Part shown: one piece after another, positions 33,470 to 47,385 of the stretch
Layout: each line of letters opens with the position of its first letter
Numbering within the stretch: the stretch's first letter is position 1
Assembly (NCBI RefSeq): GCF_020740795.1
Contig: NC_067312.1
Location: forward strand, 43,548,405 to 43,612,404
From: Apus apus
Lineage: Eukaryota; Chordata; Aves; Apodiformes; Apodidae
DNA length: 64,000 bases
Direction: 5' to 3'
The notes under the pieces: generated by a model
Told to the model about the DNA's origin: nothing
The model's database searches: none
The model's input: the letters and a program-made list of their open reading frames with translations, nothing else
Made by a program: the position numbers and the translations under genes

Positions 33470-36400
33470 TCAAGAATGTTAAATATTCTTTTAATTTTTG
33501 CTTCAGAGATACCCTATCCTAGACACTTTTTTCTGACTAAATACCCATCCGCAGTTATGACTGACAGTAGAAATAACTTCTGATTTCTGGAGGCTTAAAG
33601 ACAGCCTGAATTCTAAGACAGTCTCTTAATCTTGCCTTTTCCCACTGTTTCCTGGAGTGTTAGAAGAAAATAACTGAAATACTGAAAATATACATTGTTT
33701 TTCGGGCCTTGAGATAGTGCAGCTTTCCTCGCAGCCTTGAAGATCTACCTCTGACTACTGTGCCTTTTAACTCCGCCCAAAGAAAAATTAGATTTCACTA
33801 AAGCATTGTTTGTATATTTTGGCAGTTCTGCTTTACAGTGTCTTTAATATTTCCTTCTTTTTTCTGATCTTTCAAGAATCATGATTTTGAATTCAATAAA
33901 GTATGAGTCAAACTTGGGCCTGTAATGCTTGATGTCATCTGGTCTGACTTAACAAAGCCTGTGGTTGCCATCAGCACTATGCATAAAAGGAACAATACTC
34001 TGAGACAGTGGTGAGTTGAGCATCCTCATTGTTTAATGCTTTGAAGATGAGATGTAATTACTGATAATAACTGACCCAAAGAGTTTTCCTTGAACTGTCA
34101 ACTTTTTTTTAATATTGAAATTTTGTTTTATTCATACTGTATACTTTAACTGTGTTTCAGAAAGAGCTGTTAAAGTGTTGTCTGGCCTAAAAAACTCTTG
34201 TTCTGCTTAAACCATTCTTATTCCTGATTGCCCTAGACCTGCAGGATCTGAGCTGCCATTGTATTTGGCTGAATAGAATTTAGGTAAATGTCCTCTTGGC
34301 CCATCTGTTTTTTTGAAAGGCTTACAAATTTGATAATGGTTTGAGATACATTACTCTAGTCCTGAACCCTTAGTACAAGATTTTTCTCTCCCTTTTCTGT
34401 TATCAGAGGGTAGTGTCTAAAGTTGTACACTTCAGAGCATAAAAATAAAAGGAAAAAAACCAAATTCTTTGCATTCCAGTAAGCATGAACTGGTTTAACT
34501 TGTGTTTTATTTTGCAAATTTGGGAAACATTTATGCCTATATGCTATGTAGTTTGAGCAGGATTTTCTAGTTTGGCTATTTTAAGTTGCTTGTTAAATTT
34601 AAATTACTCCGTTTTCATAACTACAGAGTATCTGCACCTTTCAGTGGAAAAAGCATACGCTTTTGAAATTTTAAAGTATTTTTTATGACTGTTTCTCTCA
34701 TTGTGACACATCATGTACAGGAAGAATATTATTGGTAGGGCAGTCTTCTCTGCATTCGTATTCACCCATCAAAAAGGTGGCTCAGTTCCAATATACTCTT
34801 ATAACTGTGGCAAGCATATAAACACAATGCTAAATAAATTACTTTTTTTTTTTTTTTTCTCCTGCTGTATTTACAATGTCACTCTTTTTATATTGATTTT
34901 GTATGTAGTTTCAGGCCCAGGATTTTAGACCTGAGTATTCAGAATCCCTTGGAAACTTGTCTTGCTGATTCTTGGTCAGTCAAGTGATCCAAGTGGAGGC
35001 AGTTGAATAATCCTTGAGCTGTTTAAGTTTTGCCTCCCACACCATCTAGTCTATATCTTTCTCCTGATTTTTTTTTTTCTTTCCTAGAAGATAGTATTTT
35101 TAAAATAATAACTTTCAAGCATGTTGTCTGAAAATGTTGCTTCCTATGAAATATTCCTGTGCAATGTGTCTTTCAAGAAAGAAGTCTTTGTGTATGCAAA
35201 GAAAAAAGAACATGAACAGGAACTTGTGGATAGGTTGGAATGGCAGGAATGTAGCGCACAGTAAAGATGTCTGTTTCTTCACACTGAAATATTACTTTAA
35301 TACATTTTGAAAGTAAAATTATTTCATGGCTCTGAGGTCTCCTGCATGGCTCTTTGTGTTTGCCTGGTGTCCTCCACAACACATTAAATTATTGAGAAGT
35401 GACAGGAGATCTTTTAGATATCTAAAATTGCTCAGTCTTTGCAGAGATAGAAGTTCAGTGCTGTGATGAAGCTTGTGGTCTATTAACTTGATTTAGTGAT
35501 GATAACTTAGAGTGATATGACTCGACTTTAGCTCTGTTTGTCATGAAGTTTGAAAGACGCTGGGTGAAAAGTGAAGGTGCAAATTCTTCAAAACATTGTT
35601 TTAAATTTTGGAGGATTTGTTGCCTTCAAAACTTGCAAACTTGTCCTTCAGTCTTTATATATGTTTAAAATAATTTGCTCTAGATTGTGTTCATGTTATT
35701 TCTGATTTATGCATAATTTTTGCTGGACTGATGTCTGTGTTATGTGAACTGGAAAGTTTGAAGAGGTAGGTCATGGTATGATCTTGTAACGTGGGCTGTG
35801 GGTGATGCATGTAGTCCCATGGCTGACCGTGCCTGCTTGGACTGCCTATACAGGCAGCTAATTTATCTGGTGGGGGAAGTATGCTGTGCTGGGTCCAGGT
35901 TGCCTCTGAGGCACTGGCTTCTGGGCTTCTGCTGCCTCAAGGTTTTCACGGGCCTGCTGCCTGTTCAACTCTGTGACACAAACTCTTATTATGTACTTGC
36001 AAGCCTAGCTCCTGTACCCTCAGAGGAGGAGCTGTTTTGCAGTAAGACACTCTTTCTTCCCCTTTTCTGATATGCTGATATTAGTGAGCTAAATTTTAAA
36101 ATGTGACTTAATATTTTCTTCCCTGACGACAATTCTTGGTGATGTGCATGTTTCAGATTGAGACAAGAGGACGTATTTCCTTGGTCTGCTGCTGTCCCTG
36201 TGATGACAGATAGGCAATCTTAATGCAGAAAATCAGTGTGTATGTACAGTCTCCACTTTGCCTAGCAGAATTGGTCAGTCTGGTGACATTTTTATGTAGT
36301 CCTGTCTACTTTCCCCCTCTCCCTCTCCTCCAGAAGCCTGGTTTCCCTCATCAAAAGCCAACGTTTAAGTTTGCCAGGCTAGTGCTCTGGTCTCCTCCAT

Positions 36401-39167
36401 CAGATAGTGCAAGATAAAGGCTTGACTTACACTTCAGCTTCAGTGAAGGTAGTTTGTCACAAAACACAGGTGTATAGATGCCAAAACCTGTACTTGAGCG
36501 TGGGCTATTCCTGTAAATTTCACTGGGATGTAATACAAATTATTTTGCCCTTTGAATTTTATTTTACTTTTTGTATAAGTCATGAGTTTTTGGCATATTA
36601 ATGAAGTTAAAAAGAATTAACCATGCCTTCTTTCACAAACATATATCCTGTAATTTTCTGAATTGTCTTTTATGTACAGTTTCTAGTAGCTACCATGCTT
36701 TTACCCAAAAGCAAGGAAAACCCCTACCCAGCTAATGGAACTTTTAAAATACTATGTATATTACACATTATTTCCTACCATTTTCTGCTGTACCGAGGGT
36801 AATAATTTCAGCTTGGTTGCAAAAAAATTTCTGGTAAATCTTTCTAAAAAGGTTTTAAAGTTGATTCATCCTGATATATTTAAACAGCCAGTTTTAATTC
36901 TTTAAGAATAGTACTGGGTGTTCGGAGGTTTTGTTCTGTCTCCTTTTGAAAGGCGAGCTAGGATCTTGCTATTTTCTCGCTTTTTTTCTTCTGGTGATTT
37001 TTATAGTCTTTTCTGAACAATGTTTTGATTGTCTTTTATTCCATATATGTGACCTGTGTAAAGAACCTGAGAATCTTTTCCCCTAGTTATATTTCTGTTT
37101 TGTTTCTTTCAAGTCCCTACTAAATGTTTCACTTGAAGTATATGGCACAGTGTGCCTCTGTAAAATGGCCTTTCCGGACAACCTCTATTCCAAAAGGCTT
37201 TATAGCCTCACCTTAAGTTAAATTTGACATCCCAGTTTCCATAATTGAAAATAAACAATAGTCTAGTTAAGATTATCTGAATTTTCAGCAGTGTCAGTTA
37301 CTTTGATGCCTTTTTCTTTTGCATTGATGTCTTTGAGGATGACCCATTGTATGTGTTCTGGAGTCTTGGGGTGCTCAAAGTCACAAGGTGTTCTGCAGAA
37401 CATTCATTCTTCATGATGCAGAAGAAGACATCACATCTCCCTCCTGTGAATCAGAGTCCTTACAGAGGTTGGGACATTTACGTTGCCACCGGGAGCCCCA
37501 TAAACATCTCAGGATTTGCCTGAAAGAAAGGACTGGTTATTATATAGGCCTGTAGGATGTCCATGTTTGACTGTGGCACTTTATTTTTTCAAGCAGTGGG
37601 CCATCTTCAAGCTTGAGAAGGAAAGCGAAGTAAGGGAGCAAAGGAATTATTGACATTGTAACACAGTTTAGAAACAGCTGTTTTTCTTCTTCTATGAAAG
37701 TCTATTGGAAAAAAGTTTATAGACTATTTATTAATGCTCCGTCTTTAACTACCTTCACTTACCCCAGTTATTATGAAGGGATCAACACTTAAAAGATATT
37801 AGCAGCAGAGTTTCTGCTAGGTTTTTATCACCCTGATCATCAGGTTGTTCCACTCCACTCCCCAGATGCAATGTATAATTTGAGTGAAGTACATTACATA
37901 GTAATAGATTACCCACCACCTTAAAGTGAAATGTTTTGAAAGGAATTTTCATTTTGTGAATTCTGAAGAAACTGGTTTGCTGGGTAATGCAGTACTCTAC
38001 AGAAAATAAAAGTATGTCCCTGGCATGCCTCTTGGTGAAACACTGATTCTGCTCGCCAGAGATTATCAGGCACTCCTATTTGCAGTGCAGGAGATGGAAG
38101 AGTGCCTTTGTCTTGTTTGACAGGCCATCATTCGAGGCTGGGAGATTTGCCAGCTAGTGACCTAGTGTATCCAGTTTCTAATTGGGAGGAAATGTTACTG
38201 AGAAGGTGGTGACCTGATGACTGACATTTCCTTGGGTTCTCAAATTACTGTCACACCATTTGATTGGTTTTCCAGGTTGAGTTTTACATGGATTGAACTA
38301 GTTGTATTGCTTGCTCTGCTGAGAGATCACCTATGATTTGGAGACAGATTTTTAAAATTTTATTGTAACTGCTCAGCTGTTGAAGTTTTGGGAACATGGG
38401 AGTATTTAGGTGTAGATGTAACAGCTTGGTATCTTACCTTCTAAAGAAAGTCTTAGAGAGAAACATTTAGTACTTCTTGCCTTCTGGGAGCTCAGCTACC
38501 AGATGTTTATCAGACTTTACTGTTTCTATGAATGTTAGTTTGGTATGAGTACCTCATTTACTGAGCTGGATGCTTTAAAGCATAAGTTTTCCATCATCTC
38601 TTGGTTAGAATGTTGTTGAAGTTAGTGAGGCAGGACATGTGCTGATGAGAAGACAGACATGACAGAATGAAATGGATTAATGTTTCTTTCAGATTAGGTC
38701 TAAATGAAGCCTTTGTTTTGTTTTGTTTTGCTTTGTTTTTCCTGAGGATCACTTGGAAGAGGAGAATGTACGTGGCCTTTTATCAAATAAACTTAATGCA
38801 TGGATGTGTCTTGGGATTCCTGGGATCTTCTGAAGGTCTACTTAAATCTTGCTTCCAATACCTTCATACCTGAAGGTGAGCATGTCACAGGTTGCCCCTG
38901 TGGTTGTGTACTGTGATGCAGTTGAGTACTGATTTATGTACTGCAATATCTGAGTATCTGACTGCAGTGTCTGTGTCCGACTAGAAGGGAAGTCTCTTGC
39001 CCAAAGGTTGTGTGTGGCAATAGCAGCGAGAGGGTTTCCTGTGCTGTATTGTTAGATAACAAAGTCAAAGGTAACGTGTGGCGCATGGGAGCTATTTGAG
39101 GGACACATTCAGCTTTCACCATTCTGCAATAGTATAAATAGACTTCGGGCCAACTTAGAAAAGTTGA

Positions 39168-39185
39168 TTTTTTTTTTTTTTTTTT
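39168..39185. repeat. T18 homopolymer
   Basis: Uninterrupted T run with no attached retroposon sequence. Confidence 0.95.
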
Positions 39186-39320
39186 GTGAGTAAAGTGTAT
39201 TTCTCTGAGTGATGGACTAGTGACAGTTCATGAGCTTGCTGACGATATCCACTTTCATATACAACTGAACGCATTTTGCTGGCATTTGAATGATAAATCT
39301 GACACTTCATATTGCAAAAT

Positions 39321-39362
39321 GGTTGTTGGTTTTTGTTTGTTTGTTTTTTGTTTGTTTGTTTT
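39321..39362. repeat. (TTTG)n tract
   Basis: Plus-strand T/G tract with repeated TTTG units. Confidence 0.9.
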
Positions 39363-41500
39363 CGAAAAACCCCGGTCCCACGATGTCACTTGACAGTGTT
39401 TGAAAATAATACTGCAATATGAATGTAAGAGGGAAAGATGTCTTGAACTGTGAGAGTTTGTTGTGGCAGTCATTGCACGTAGAATAACTAGCATTGTCAT
39501 GAATTTATTAGGTGCATACTCATTTAAGCACAGTATGAACTTTTTCCAGTCTTCTTTTTTATTTCAGTTTTGTTGTCTACAAAACAAGGAAAAAACTTTT
39601 TATTTGATTATGGAAGCAAAGTTTATCTTCAAAAGAGATATTTGGAATTAGTGACAGTTCACAGTGACTGCCAGAAGCCAGACTCTACTCCTGGGATTTA
39701 AATGTGTTAGAGGGAAGACCTGCTTAGGTGCATTAACTTGCTTGTTTCATTACTGACTAGTACAAAAGGTGTTTAATAAAATAGCAGAACTTTTTTTTTA
39801 CTTAATATAAGATAGCTTTTCTGTGTTTTTGTCTATTATAACAATCTACTATATTGCAAACTCAGGCATCTTTTATATTTTACAGTTTGATGCATTAAAG
39901 TTTATTTTGTTCTACTTTGAGAAATTTTTAATCAGAATTTTTAGTGAGTTTCCTGTAGTTTAGAGGAAATATAATGGATTTTTTATTCTTGGCTTTACTG
40001 CCATTGGCTTTCATATAAACCCTGTAGCAGAAGTTAACATAAATTGGCACAAGAAGATTATACATCTAAGTCCTATGATGGGTCCTACTGATTAAAGTCA
40101 AACATTAGGCTTGGAATTTTGATAATTTATCTAAACAAGAGCCCTAAGATTTATCTTTAACCTGAGTGAAAAAATTGTTTGTCTCTGACTGTAAAGCAAA
40201 CACAAGTATTAAAGATTTTCCTAAACTAAAGAATTGAAGTGTTCCTTGATCTGTTTTTATAACTGAATGAAGAAAAAAAAAAAATAAATCCCTTTTTTCT
40301 TAGGTTCCTAAGTATTTACAGTTGTGAATCAGATTTCCATTAGGCAACAGGCTAGAGTTTGGCTTGACAACTCTCGAAGTTACTGTATCTCGGAAAATGT
40401 TAAAAGTAATTATGCCTGTGTAAATCATGGCAAAGGCGAGCCCTGTCTTCTATTCTTGTGCAAACCCAAGGTAATGAATGTGTCCTAGTCTGACTCTGCT
40501 GTCTGACATGCTGCTTCAACATTGATTTGTTTGTTCAGCTAGATACTGTGTCTAATGTGCAAGTGAATTAACAGTTTTACATGAGGAGTATTGCTGCCAG
40601 CATGTCTCGAGAATGAAGTCCTACCAAAAGGATATATGCAGCTCAAAAATTAGGTGTTCCTTGTTTCAGTTCCTGCTGCTTGGAGGGGGTTTCTGCCTCA
40701 CCTGTCAGCAGCCTGTGGTGTCAGTTTTACATGTCTGTTTGTTGCATTATTAATAAATGCCTGTGCCTATTCCTGTGAGTAATGCACATTGTCTTTTGTT
40801 TCAGTCTCAAGCATTAAGCATATTAACCACATAGAAGACTCACGAGTTTTGGAAAAAGGCTTCTCTCTTGTGACTCACATTTTTTGTTAGAAAAACACAA
40901 CTCCAAATACAGTTGTATAAAAGACATCTAATTTATTGATTTCTTAAGGGAATTATTAAAATTCTTCCCCCTAGCTCTGAGTCACAGGATGAAAATGTTG
41001 AATGAGCATTAGCATGAGTAGACTTATTTGATGGCATTTCTTTTGCAAACACAAAACTACTTAATGAGCATTTCTTCCCAGGTGAATTAAGACCTTATGA
41101 ATATTTGATATATATGTATTTTTAAAATATTGTTATGCAGAAATATAATTATGTATGCATTATTTGTAAAAATCAGAACTCTTGCGTAAATTTGATGCCC
41201 AGTGTAACCACAAAGGCATTCTGGTATTGAGAAGGAAAGGATTATTAGCGCATTTTGTATTTACGTCTGGGAGAGTCCATTGCATTTTACAATGCACTTA
41301 CAAAACTTCAGTCCCAATCAGCCCTGCAACCAGTTCTTTTTTCTCCTTGAGCTGCCAGCATGTGACCTGCTGAAGGTATGAGTTGTTTATGTGCTCCAAA
41401 CTGGAATGCTTTTGTGGGACAACACCCAGGAACACATTGTATTCTTTTCCTATATAAGTTCATTAAAAAGTCATAAAGTTCATAAAGCTTAATTCCTTTG

Positions 41501-41542
41501 TGGTTGGTTTTGTTTGTTTGTTTGCTTGTTTGTTTGCTTTTC
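41501..41542. repeat. (TTTG)n tract with TTGC variants
   Basis: TTTG units interspersed with TTGC on the plus strand. Confidence 0.88.
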
Positions 41543-43524
41543 TTGCTACTCCTGCCGCCAAGGCAGTTGTCTGAGGCTGTTCTGACTTTGATCAGACATT
41601 TTCAGAATCTTTTCCTTCAAATCTTCCTCTGGTTCTTGTAGCTACTGTGATGTGTGTTTACCAACATCGCTGTTTTTAAACTGAGTATGAAATGGCACAG
41701 TATGTTTAAGCTAGAACTAGGGAATAATGTCTCTCCTGTAGTGGAATAGCTTTCTAGAAAGAGGAGTTGCTTGAAGGAGATACTTCTGTTACTTATGAGA
41801 ATTCTGTATAAAGAACCTATGTGTAGTTGATATTCTGCTCAGGAAGGAGAGCTGTAACATGAAGTTATGTTTCACCTTAAGGGTTTTGGCATGGTGGATG
41901 AAAAACAGAGTCTCAAAATTGGTTGTAATTTACTATGTTGTTTAGGCTGCTGGCACTTAATCTGAAGTAAGAGGCAGATTAACAGTTCTTAATGAATTTT
42001 GGGGAAACCCATTGTTCTGAGAAAGCTATATATAGTTTTCCTGATCTCTGAAATGGTGAGTTTTTTGTTTGTTTTGTTTTGTGGCAGAAGCTTGCTCTCT
42101 GAAATGAGGTGCCTCAGCATATTATAATTGGTGTTATTAGAAAAATGCATGTGTATCTTTTGCTTTGACATGGGTGTGGTACTGGAAAATTTTTTATCTT
42201 CTCTACCATCATACTCTTGGGCTTGGTTACAGTTTTGTAGAAGTAATATTTAGACTTTATATTTTACTTGTTTATTTTGTAATAATTTTTTGTTGAATGT
42301 CACATAACAGCTCATCAACCTGAAAAATCATTGATTATAGAAAATTATCTCAAGTTTGGATCTTTTAAACAACGTTGATTTCAGTAACAGGCTATGGCAG
42401 TTGATCAGGAAGACTAGAGCTGTGTTTTGCAGCTGGTTTGGCCAAAATTCAGATTCAATACGAACAGTATTCATGAACTAAACTAGGATTCCTTTTATGT
42501 ATCAGTTATTCAGCCTCTTAATTTTGCCCTTCTAGAAGCTTGGAACCTTTCTTTGTAGTGGAAGGTATGTTTTGAAGTGAAGTATGTTACCCAAAGGAAA
42601 AGAGAAGTTATACAGAGAAATTATGTGTAGTAGAGCATGATTGTGTTTGCTGGGGCTGGGCCAAGTAAAAAGCAGATGCTTGTCAGGTCTGATTAAAGAA
42701 TTCCATATTGTAAGAATACAGTATTTCAGGATGATAATGGAAGGATGGAAAAATCATTAAAAGAATGCAGGTTTGGACGGAGTATTTTTTTGTTTTAATA
42801 AGTTCTGTGTCTAAGGAAAAATAGAATTGCAGAGGGATTAACATACTATTTAAAAAAAAAATAGAGATATGCTTTCAAGTTAGTATAATTTAAACTATCT
42901 TAAAATAACATGATATAGTATTTCTTTGCCTCTTACAATAAAGCAACATTGTAGTGGAGATGATGGCAATGGATGAGGGAAATCTGGGGACCATCTGAAA
43001 GTGTTATAATTTTTCTAATTACATGTTCTCAGTAATAATCACACACTTCAATATTTCTGATGTAAAATTAAAGCAGCTGTCAGAAATAAATATCTCATTT
43101 TAAAAGGAGTAGTGAATAGCATTATTCAAAACACACTTTTCCTAGGAAAATTAGAATGTTGTGATTACAATAGAGGTGTTACCTCAGATTTTACATCTGC
43201 ATTCAATTTCTTAACCATCCTTGACATTTTTTCCAGAAAATTTGTCCCTCTTTTGAATTTTGTTCCTTAAATAGAACTAGCAGCTACTTTAGAAAAGCCA
43301 CCACAACAACACAGATAGTTTAAAGTCCTAGGACAAGTATGTATTTCTAAGTAAATAAGAGTAATAATGGAAAACAAAAAAAATGGCAAAAAAAGAGATC
43401 AATACCTCTTAAATGCATGTTGAATATTATCTTGGTGGCTAAGATAGCCAATCTGCTTTGTTCTGTCAAGCTTGATGCTTGCAGAAGTTAGTCGTATGAT
43501 TGTATTAGCCCATGTAAATATTTT

Positions 43525-43539
43525 TGTGTGTGTGTGTGT
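43525..43539. repeat. Short (TG)n microsatellite
   Basis: About seven dinucleotide units after a T5 run; unremarkable. Confidence 0.9.
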
Positions 43540-44363
43540 ACTTTGAAGATTCTTTGCTCTGTGTCTCTGCCTCTGTAGCAGAACAGCTTCTTGTATTCAC
43601 TTACATGCTGCATACTTGCACATTGATTTTTCCTTCTGGAAGTCACTCAGTGACTCCAAGATCCCAGTGCAGCCTTCTGCTCATATTTACTTGAAAAACA
43701 AAGTTTTAGAAATACAAGCAATTTATGTTGCTTCTCCCTGCAAGTTGACAAGTTTTGGGAGGAAATCTTACTGATAAGGCAAAGGATAAGACAGGGTTTT
43801 GCTTTCCTATCTGTATAAATGCACGTTTATTCATCTTATGAGGGAGGGAGTCTCTGGCACATCTTAGGATCACAATGTCAATTATTTTGAGCTCTGAACC
43901 TATGCTGCTGTGTTGAGAGAAGATGCTGTCGGTTTCAGAAGCTGTTGCTTACAGCTGTGTACCAGGCATAGTTACTGCTTACCTATGCTGTGTCTCCAAA
44001 AGCTTTTGCTCTCTTTTATAACAATTACAGCATTTCCAAGAACGGCAACTGCTGTTGGGGGACAACTGCTAATACATTCTCCCTACAAATACCTTGTAGA
44101 CTCCTCAGGTATCTTTTTGAGATTATTTTGTCAGGTGATGCCACTGAAGTACAGTTTTAGCTGTTCTCTGTGTCAGTTAACGGACGTCAGTGGGCAGAAG
44201 TCAGTAGTGAGTCTTGCAAGCCTCTGCCAGGTTTCCTGGCTCCCACGAACTTGCCAGCTGGCTTCTCTGCACAGTCAGCCCAGTCGCTGTCTGCCCAGTC
44301 CAGTTATGAAATACAAATTAAAGGCCACCTTTAAATGCAAAGTATATGGTTTTGCATACAGTT

Positions 44364-44966
44364 ATCCTGGCTTGTATCAGAATAGTGTGGCCAGCAGGCC
44401 TAGGGCCATGATTGTGCCCCTGTGCTCAGCACTGGTGAGGCCACACCTGGAGTACTGTGTTGAGTTCTGGGCACCTCGCTACAAGAAGGACATTGGGGTG
44501 CAGGAGCGTGTCCAGAAAAGGGCAAGAAGCTGGTGGAGGTTCTGGAACCAGTCTTACTAGGAGCAGCTGAGGTAACTGGGATTGTTTAATCTGGAGAAAA
44601 AGAGGCTGAGAGGAGACCTTACTGCTTTCTATACCCACCTGAAAGGAGGTTTTACCAAAGTGGGGTTCATCTCTTCTCCCGGGTTATAAGCAATAGAACA
44701 AGAGGAAATGACCTCAAGCTGTATCAGATGAGGTTTAGATTGGAAATTAGCATATATTTCTTCACTGAAAACATGGTCAGGCACTGGAACAGGCTGCCAG
44801 CGAAGCAGTGGAGAAACCATCTGTGGAGATATTTAAAAAAGGTATTGATGTGGTGTTTGGGGATATGGTTTAGTGGTGGATTTGTCGGTGCTGAATTAGC
44901 AGTTGAACTTGATGATCTTAAGGGTCTTTTCCAATCAAGACGATTCTATGAATTCTATGAACAAGG
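44364..44966 (+). mobile_element. CR1 LINE, 5'-truncated 600-bp copy
   Basis: Forward copy starting in the ORF2 C-terminal region at 'tcctggcttgtatcagaata'. It retains a partial C-terminus ([22 protein letters not shown], split here as [10 protein letters not shown] and VRPHLEYC; then [14 protein letters not shown]) until a stop at about 44,558. It continues to the 3' UTR 'cttgatgatcttaagggtct' and the tail 'attctatgaattctatga'. It resembles the subfamily of the 8,982 and 20,281 copies. An ORF of 216 codons called from 43,910 is a chance fusion of intron sequence with this CR1 remnant. Confidence 0.92.
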
Positions 44967-46473
44967 CATACTAATGCACTGCAGTACTGTTGCTACAGTT
45001 CAACATGGGAAGTGAGTTACAAGGCCAGCCAAAAAGTGTAGCTTGTGTGATTTCTGTATCCTGGACACTGGACGTGGAGGAGGCCAGATTGGTGCTCAAG
45101 TCAGTAGCAGAGGTCACTGTTGACTCCACTGAGAACAGGGTCAGGTGCCCAATTGCAGGGAGGGCTCAAAATCTCCCTCAGAAAACCATAGTGAGCGTTA
45201 TTTAAAGGAGTTTTCTCCAAAACCTGTTTACTCCAAATATTGGAGGGGAGCAAGGAGATGGGAAGACAAACAAATTCAGGAGCAGTTGTGCTTTATTTCA
45301 GTAACAACCTTTTATGTAAAATTAAAAACAAGTCTGCAGGGGCTGCAACACTATTAGCATTATTTCTTAGAGCCACTAGAATGTAATAGTCCATACTTCT
45401 TCAATAAACAATTTCACATCTCATTTTTAAATTAGCATGTCTGCTTATGTGTTTGTTGAAACTTTGAATGAGCTTTCCATCACACATTTAAAGCCTGTGT
45501 TCTTCTTCGAAATGTTCCTTTGGCTGGATTTAAAATCCAGCAGGAAACGGAGCTAAAAGGTGCATCCCTGGAAAACTGTATTACCCTTTGCAGGCTGTTT
45601 CAGAAAGTTAACTGGGCCTGGGCAAATGGATTTGTAAACCTCCTGCAGCTTGCATGCAATTACTGGTATCAACTGAAAAGTGAACGACTTCAGTATTCTA
45701 GGGAGTATATATGAGTTGAAGTCTGATTTGAAGTATTTGATAGTATATAACTGTTTGTAATGTTGTGGCTTTGTTTTAAATGCTGTCTGAGGTGGAGAGA
45801 AAAATGAACGTATCTTCTATGTGTATGATATTTTTAAAATGTATTGATAACGTGTCTTTATGCTGAGATTCCGTGAACAAAAAAAAATTGTGATATATTA
45901 AGATCTTTTCCAAAATAAAACTACCAACCTGATTTTGAATGTCTTATAGGAAAATGTGTGTTGATTCTTTCCCATAGTTTTTGCTTGCACAAGAATTTTA
46001 TTTTTAGTGATGTGAGATTAGTTAGATGTGTTGGTTTTATATACTTGACAAAAATTGCTTATTTTCATGAAGTTCCAACTTTTTTTTTTTTTTATAAGTA
46101 GAAGTTTGGTCATTGTAAAAGCTTCAATAAGATTTTGAACAGGGAGAGTATCTGCAGCTTTGGAATATTTTTATTTTCCTTCATTTTGCGGATTATAGTT
46201 TTCAAAATATCCAACTGTTTTCTTCTAACCATGCTCCTACCATGTTTTTACACATTCTTACCTCTACAGTGTTAATATTTAGGCAGACCTGCCAACATGA
46301 TATAAATACAGTGCAATATATAATACAACATTTCTAATAATATTGAACTGATCACAGAGGAATTGATTGGGAGAGTAAAAAAAAAAGATTAAAAAAAGTT
46401 ACAAGACCGAATCACCACATGGTAAAGACAGATATTGAAATGCTTTCAGGGAAAAGAAAATACAGACAAGTGG

Positions 46474-46489
46474 AAAAAAAAAAAAAAAA
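46474..46489. repeat. A16 homopolymer
   Basis: Uninterrupted A run within a purine-rich stretch. It is one of the few A-rich rather than T-rich tracts in the putative intron. Confidence 0.9.
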
Positions 46490-46781
46490 GCCAAAAGTTT
46501 ACTCACTTAGTGACACATCTAGGCACAGAGAAACGCAAAATCAGATTCTAAGAGTAGACTTACCTCTGCACATATGCTGCTACTGACCACCAGAGTCAGC
46601 CTGATGGCTAAAGCTGGGAAGGCAAGCAGAAGCAGCACAGGAGAAATCAACAAAGCAAGGTTTTAGAAACGGTTGCAAGAAGTCAGTTGAAAGAACAATG
46701 AGTCCCTTGTGATTCTGGCACTTTTAAATAACACCTGGAATATATGTTTAAAAGAGTGCTTTATACCAAACCTTTCTTTTA

Positions 46782-46870
46782 AGTTTGGTGGTTTTGTTGG
46801 GGTTTTTTGTTTGTGTTTGTTTGCTTGTTGTGTTTTTTGTTTGTTTTGTGTTGTGTGTTTTTTTTTTTTC
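46782..46870. repeat. T/G-rich low-complexity block
   Basis: TTTG, TTGG and TGTG words on the plus strand, ending in a T13 run. ORFs rich in C, F and V across it are artefacts. Confidence 0.88.
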
Positions 46871-47235
46871 CACCTGATGCACGTTCTGCTTAAGCCTGCT
46901 GAATTTATGGTACGTGGGGTCTGTTTTCATAACAGGATGGAACTGGGAATATATTTGTGTAAAGATGTGTATGTGGTGCTTTTCTTATTGAAGAGCTAAT
47001 AAATTTACACTCTAATATGAGTGAATACTTTTAAAAAATAACTCTAGAGCAGATTATTTGCTTTCCAGTTTTTATACTGGGGTCTCTATTTCTTTCCCCA
47101 CCTGTCCATTCCCTGCCCCACTTTTTTTTTCCATGAACTGTTCTGAACTGTTAACTGTAATAAAAGCTTGTTTATCTGATTTGATGGCCAGAGTGCTGAT
47201 CACTCCAGCATCCAGTAAGAATCATGTAACTGATG

Positions 47236-47385
47236 GGGGTTTTTGTTTGTTGTTGTTTTGTTTGTTTGTGGTGTGTGGTTTGTGGGTTTGGGCTTTTTGT
47301 TTTGTTTTGTTTTTCTGGTCTTTTTTTTGTTTGTTTTCTCTGCTGCCCCCACAAAAAACCCACCAAAATCAACAAAAAAGCGCGA
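47236..47385. repeat. T/G block followed by a short C/A block
   Basis: About 105 bp of plus-strand T/G (TTTG, TTG, GTGTG) is followed, after 'ctctgctgccc', by about 35 bp of C/A ('cacaaaaaacccaccaaaat'). The C/A arm is roughly complementary to parts of the T/G arm, so an imperfect fold-back is possible. Confidence 0.75.

Larger units (their letters stand above)
23506..44363. other. Intronic sequence, no gene seen
   Basis: Twenty kilobases of AT-rich DNA with no CR1 copy that I can recognise. It contains homopolymer and T/G-rich tracts, a possible MIR-like remnant (31,041-31,096), a perfect 8-bp hairpin (33,453-33,469) and two similar acceptor-like sites (32,262 and 33,334). ORFs (up to 120 codons at 33,221-33,583) have no recognisable domain. 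Confidence 0.55.

Noticed and set aside
33221..33583. 120-codon ORF as a host exon
   Set aside because: Its N-terminal third is translated poly-T and the remainder has no domain. It is kept only as an acceptor-site observation.
43910..44560. 216-codon ORF as a gene
   Set aside because: Its second part is the CR1 ORF2 C-terminus and its first part is unassigned intron sequence. It is a chance fusion.
45520..45714. 64-codon ORF that looked protein-like
   Set aside because: No family recognised, no flanking splice consensus and no start in good context; background level for this intron.
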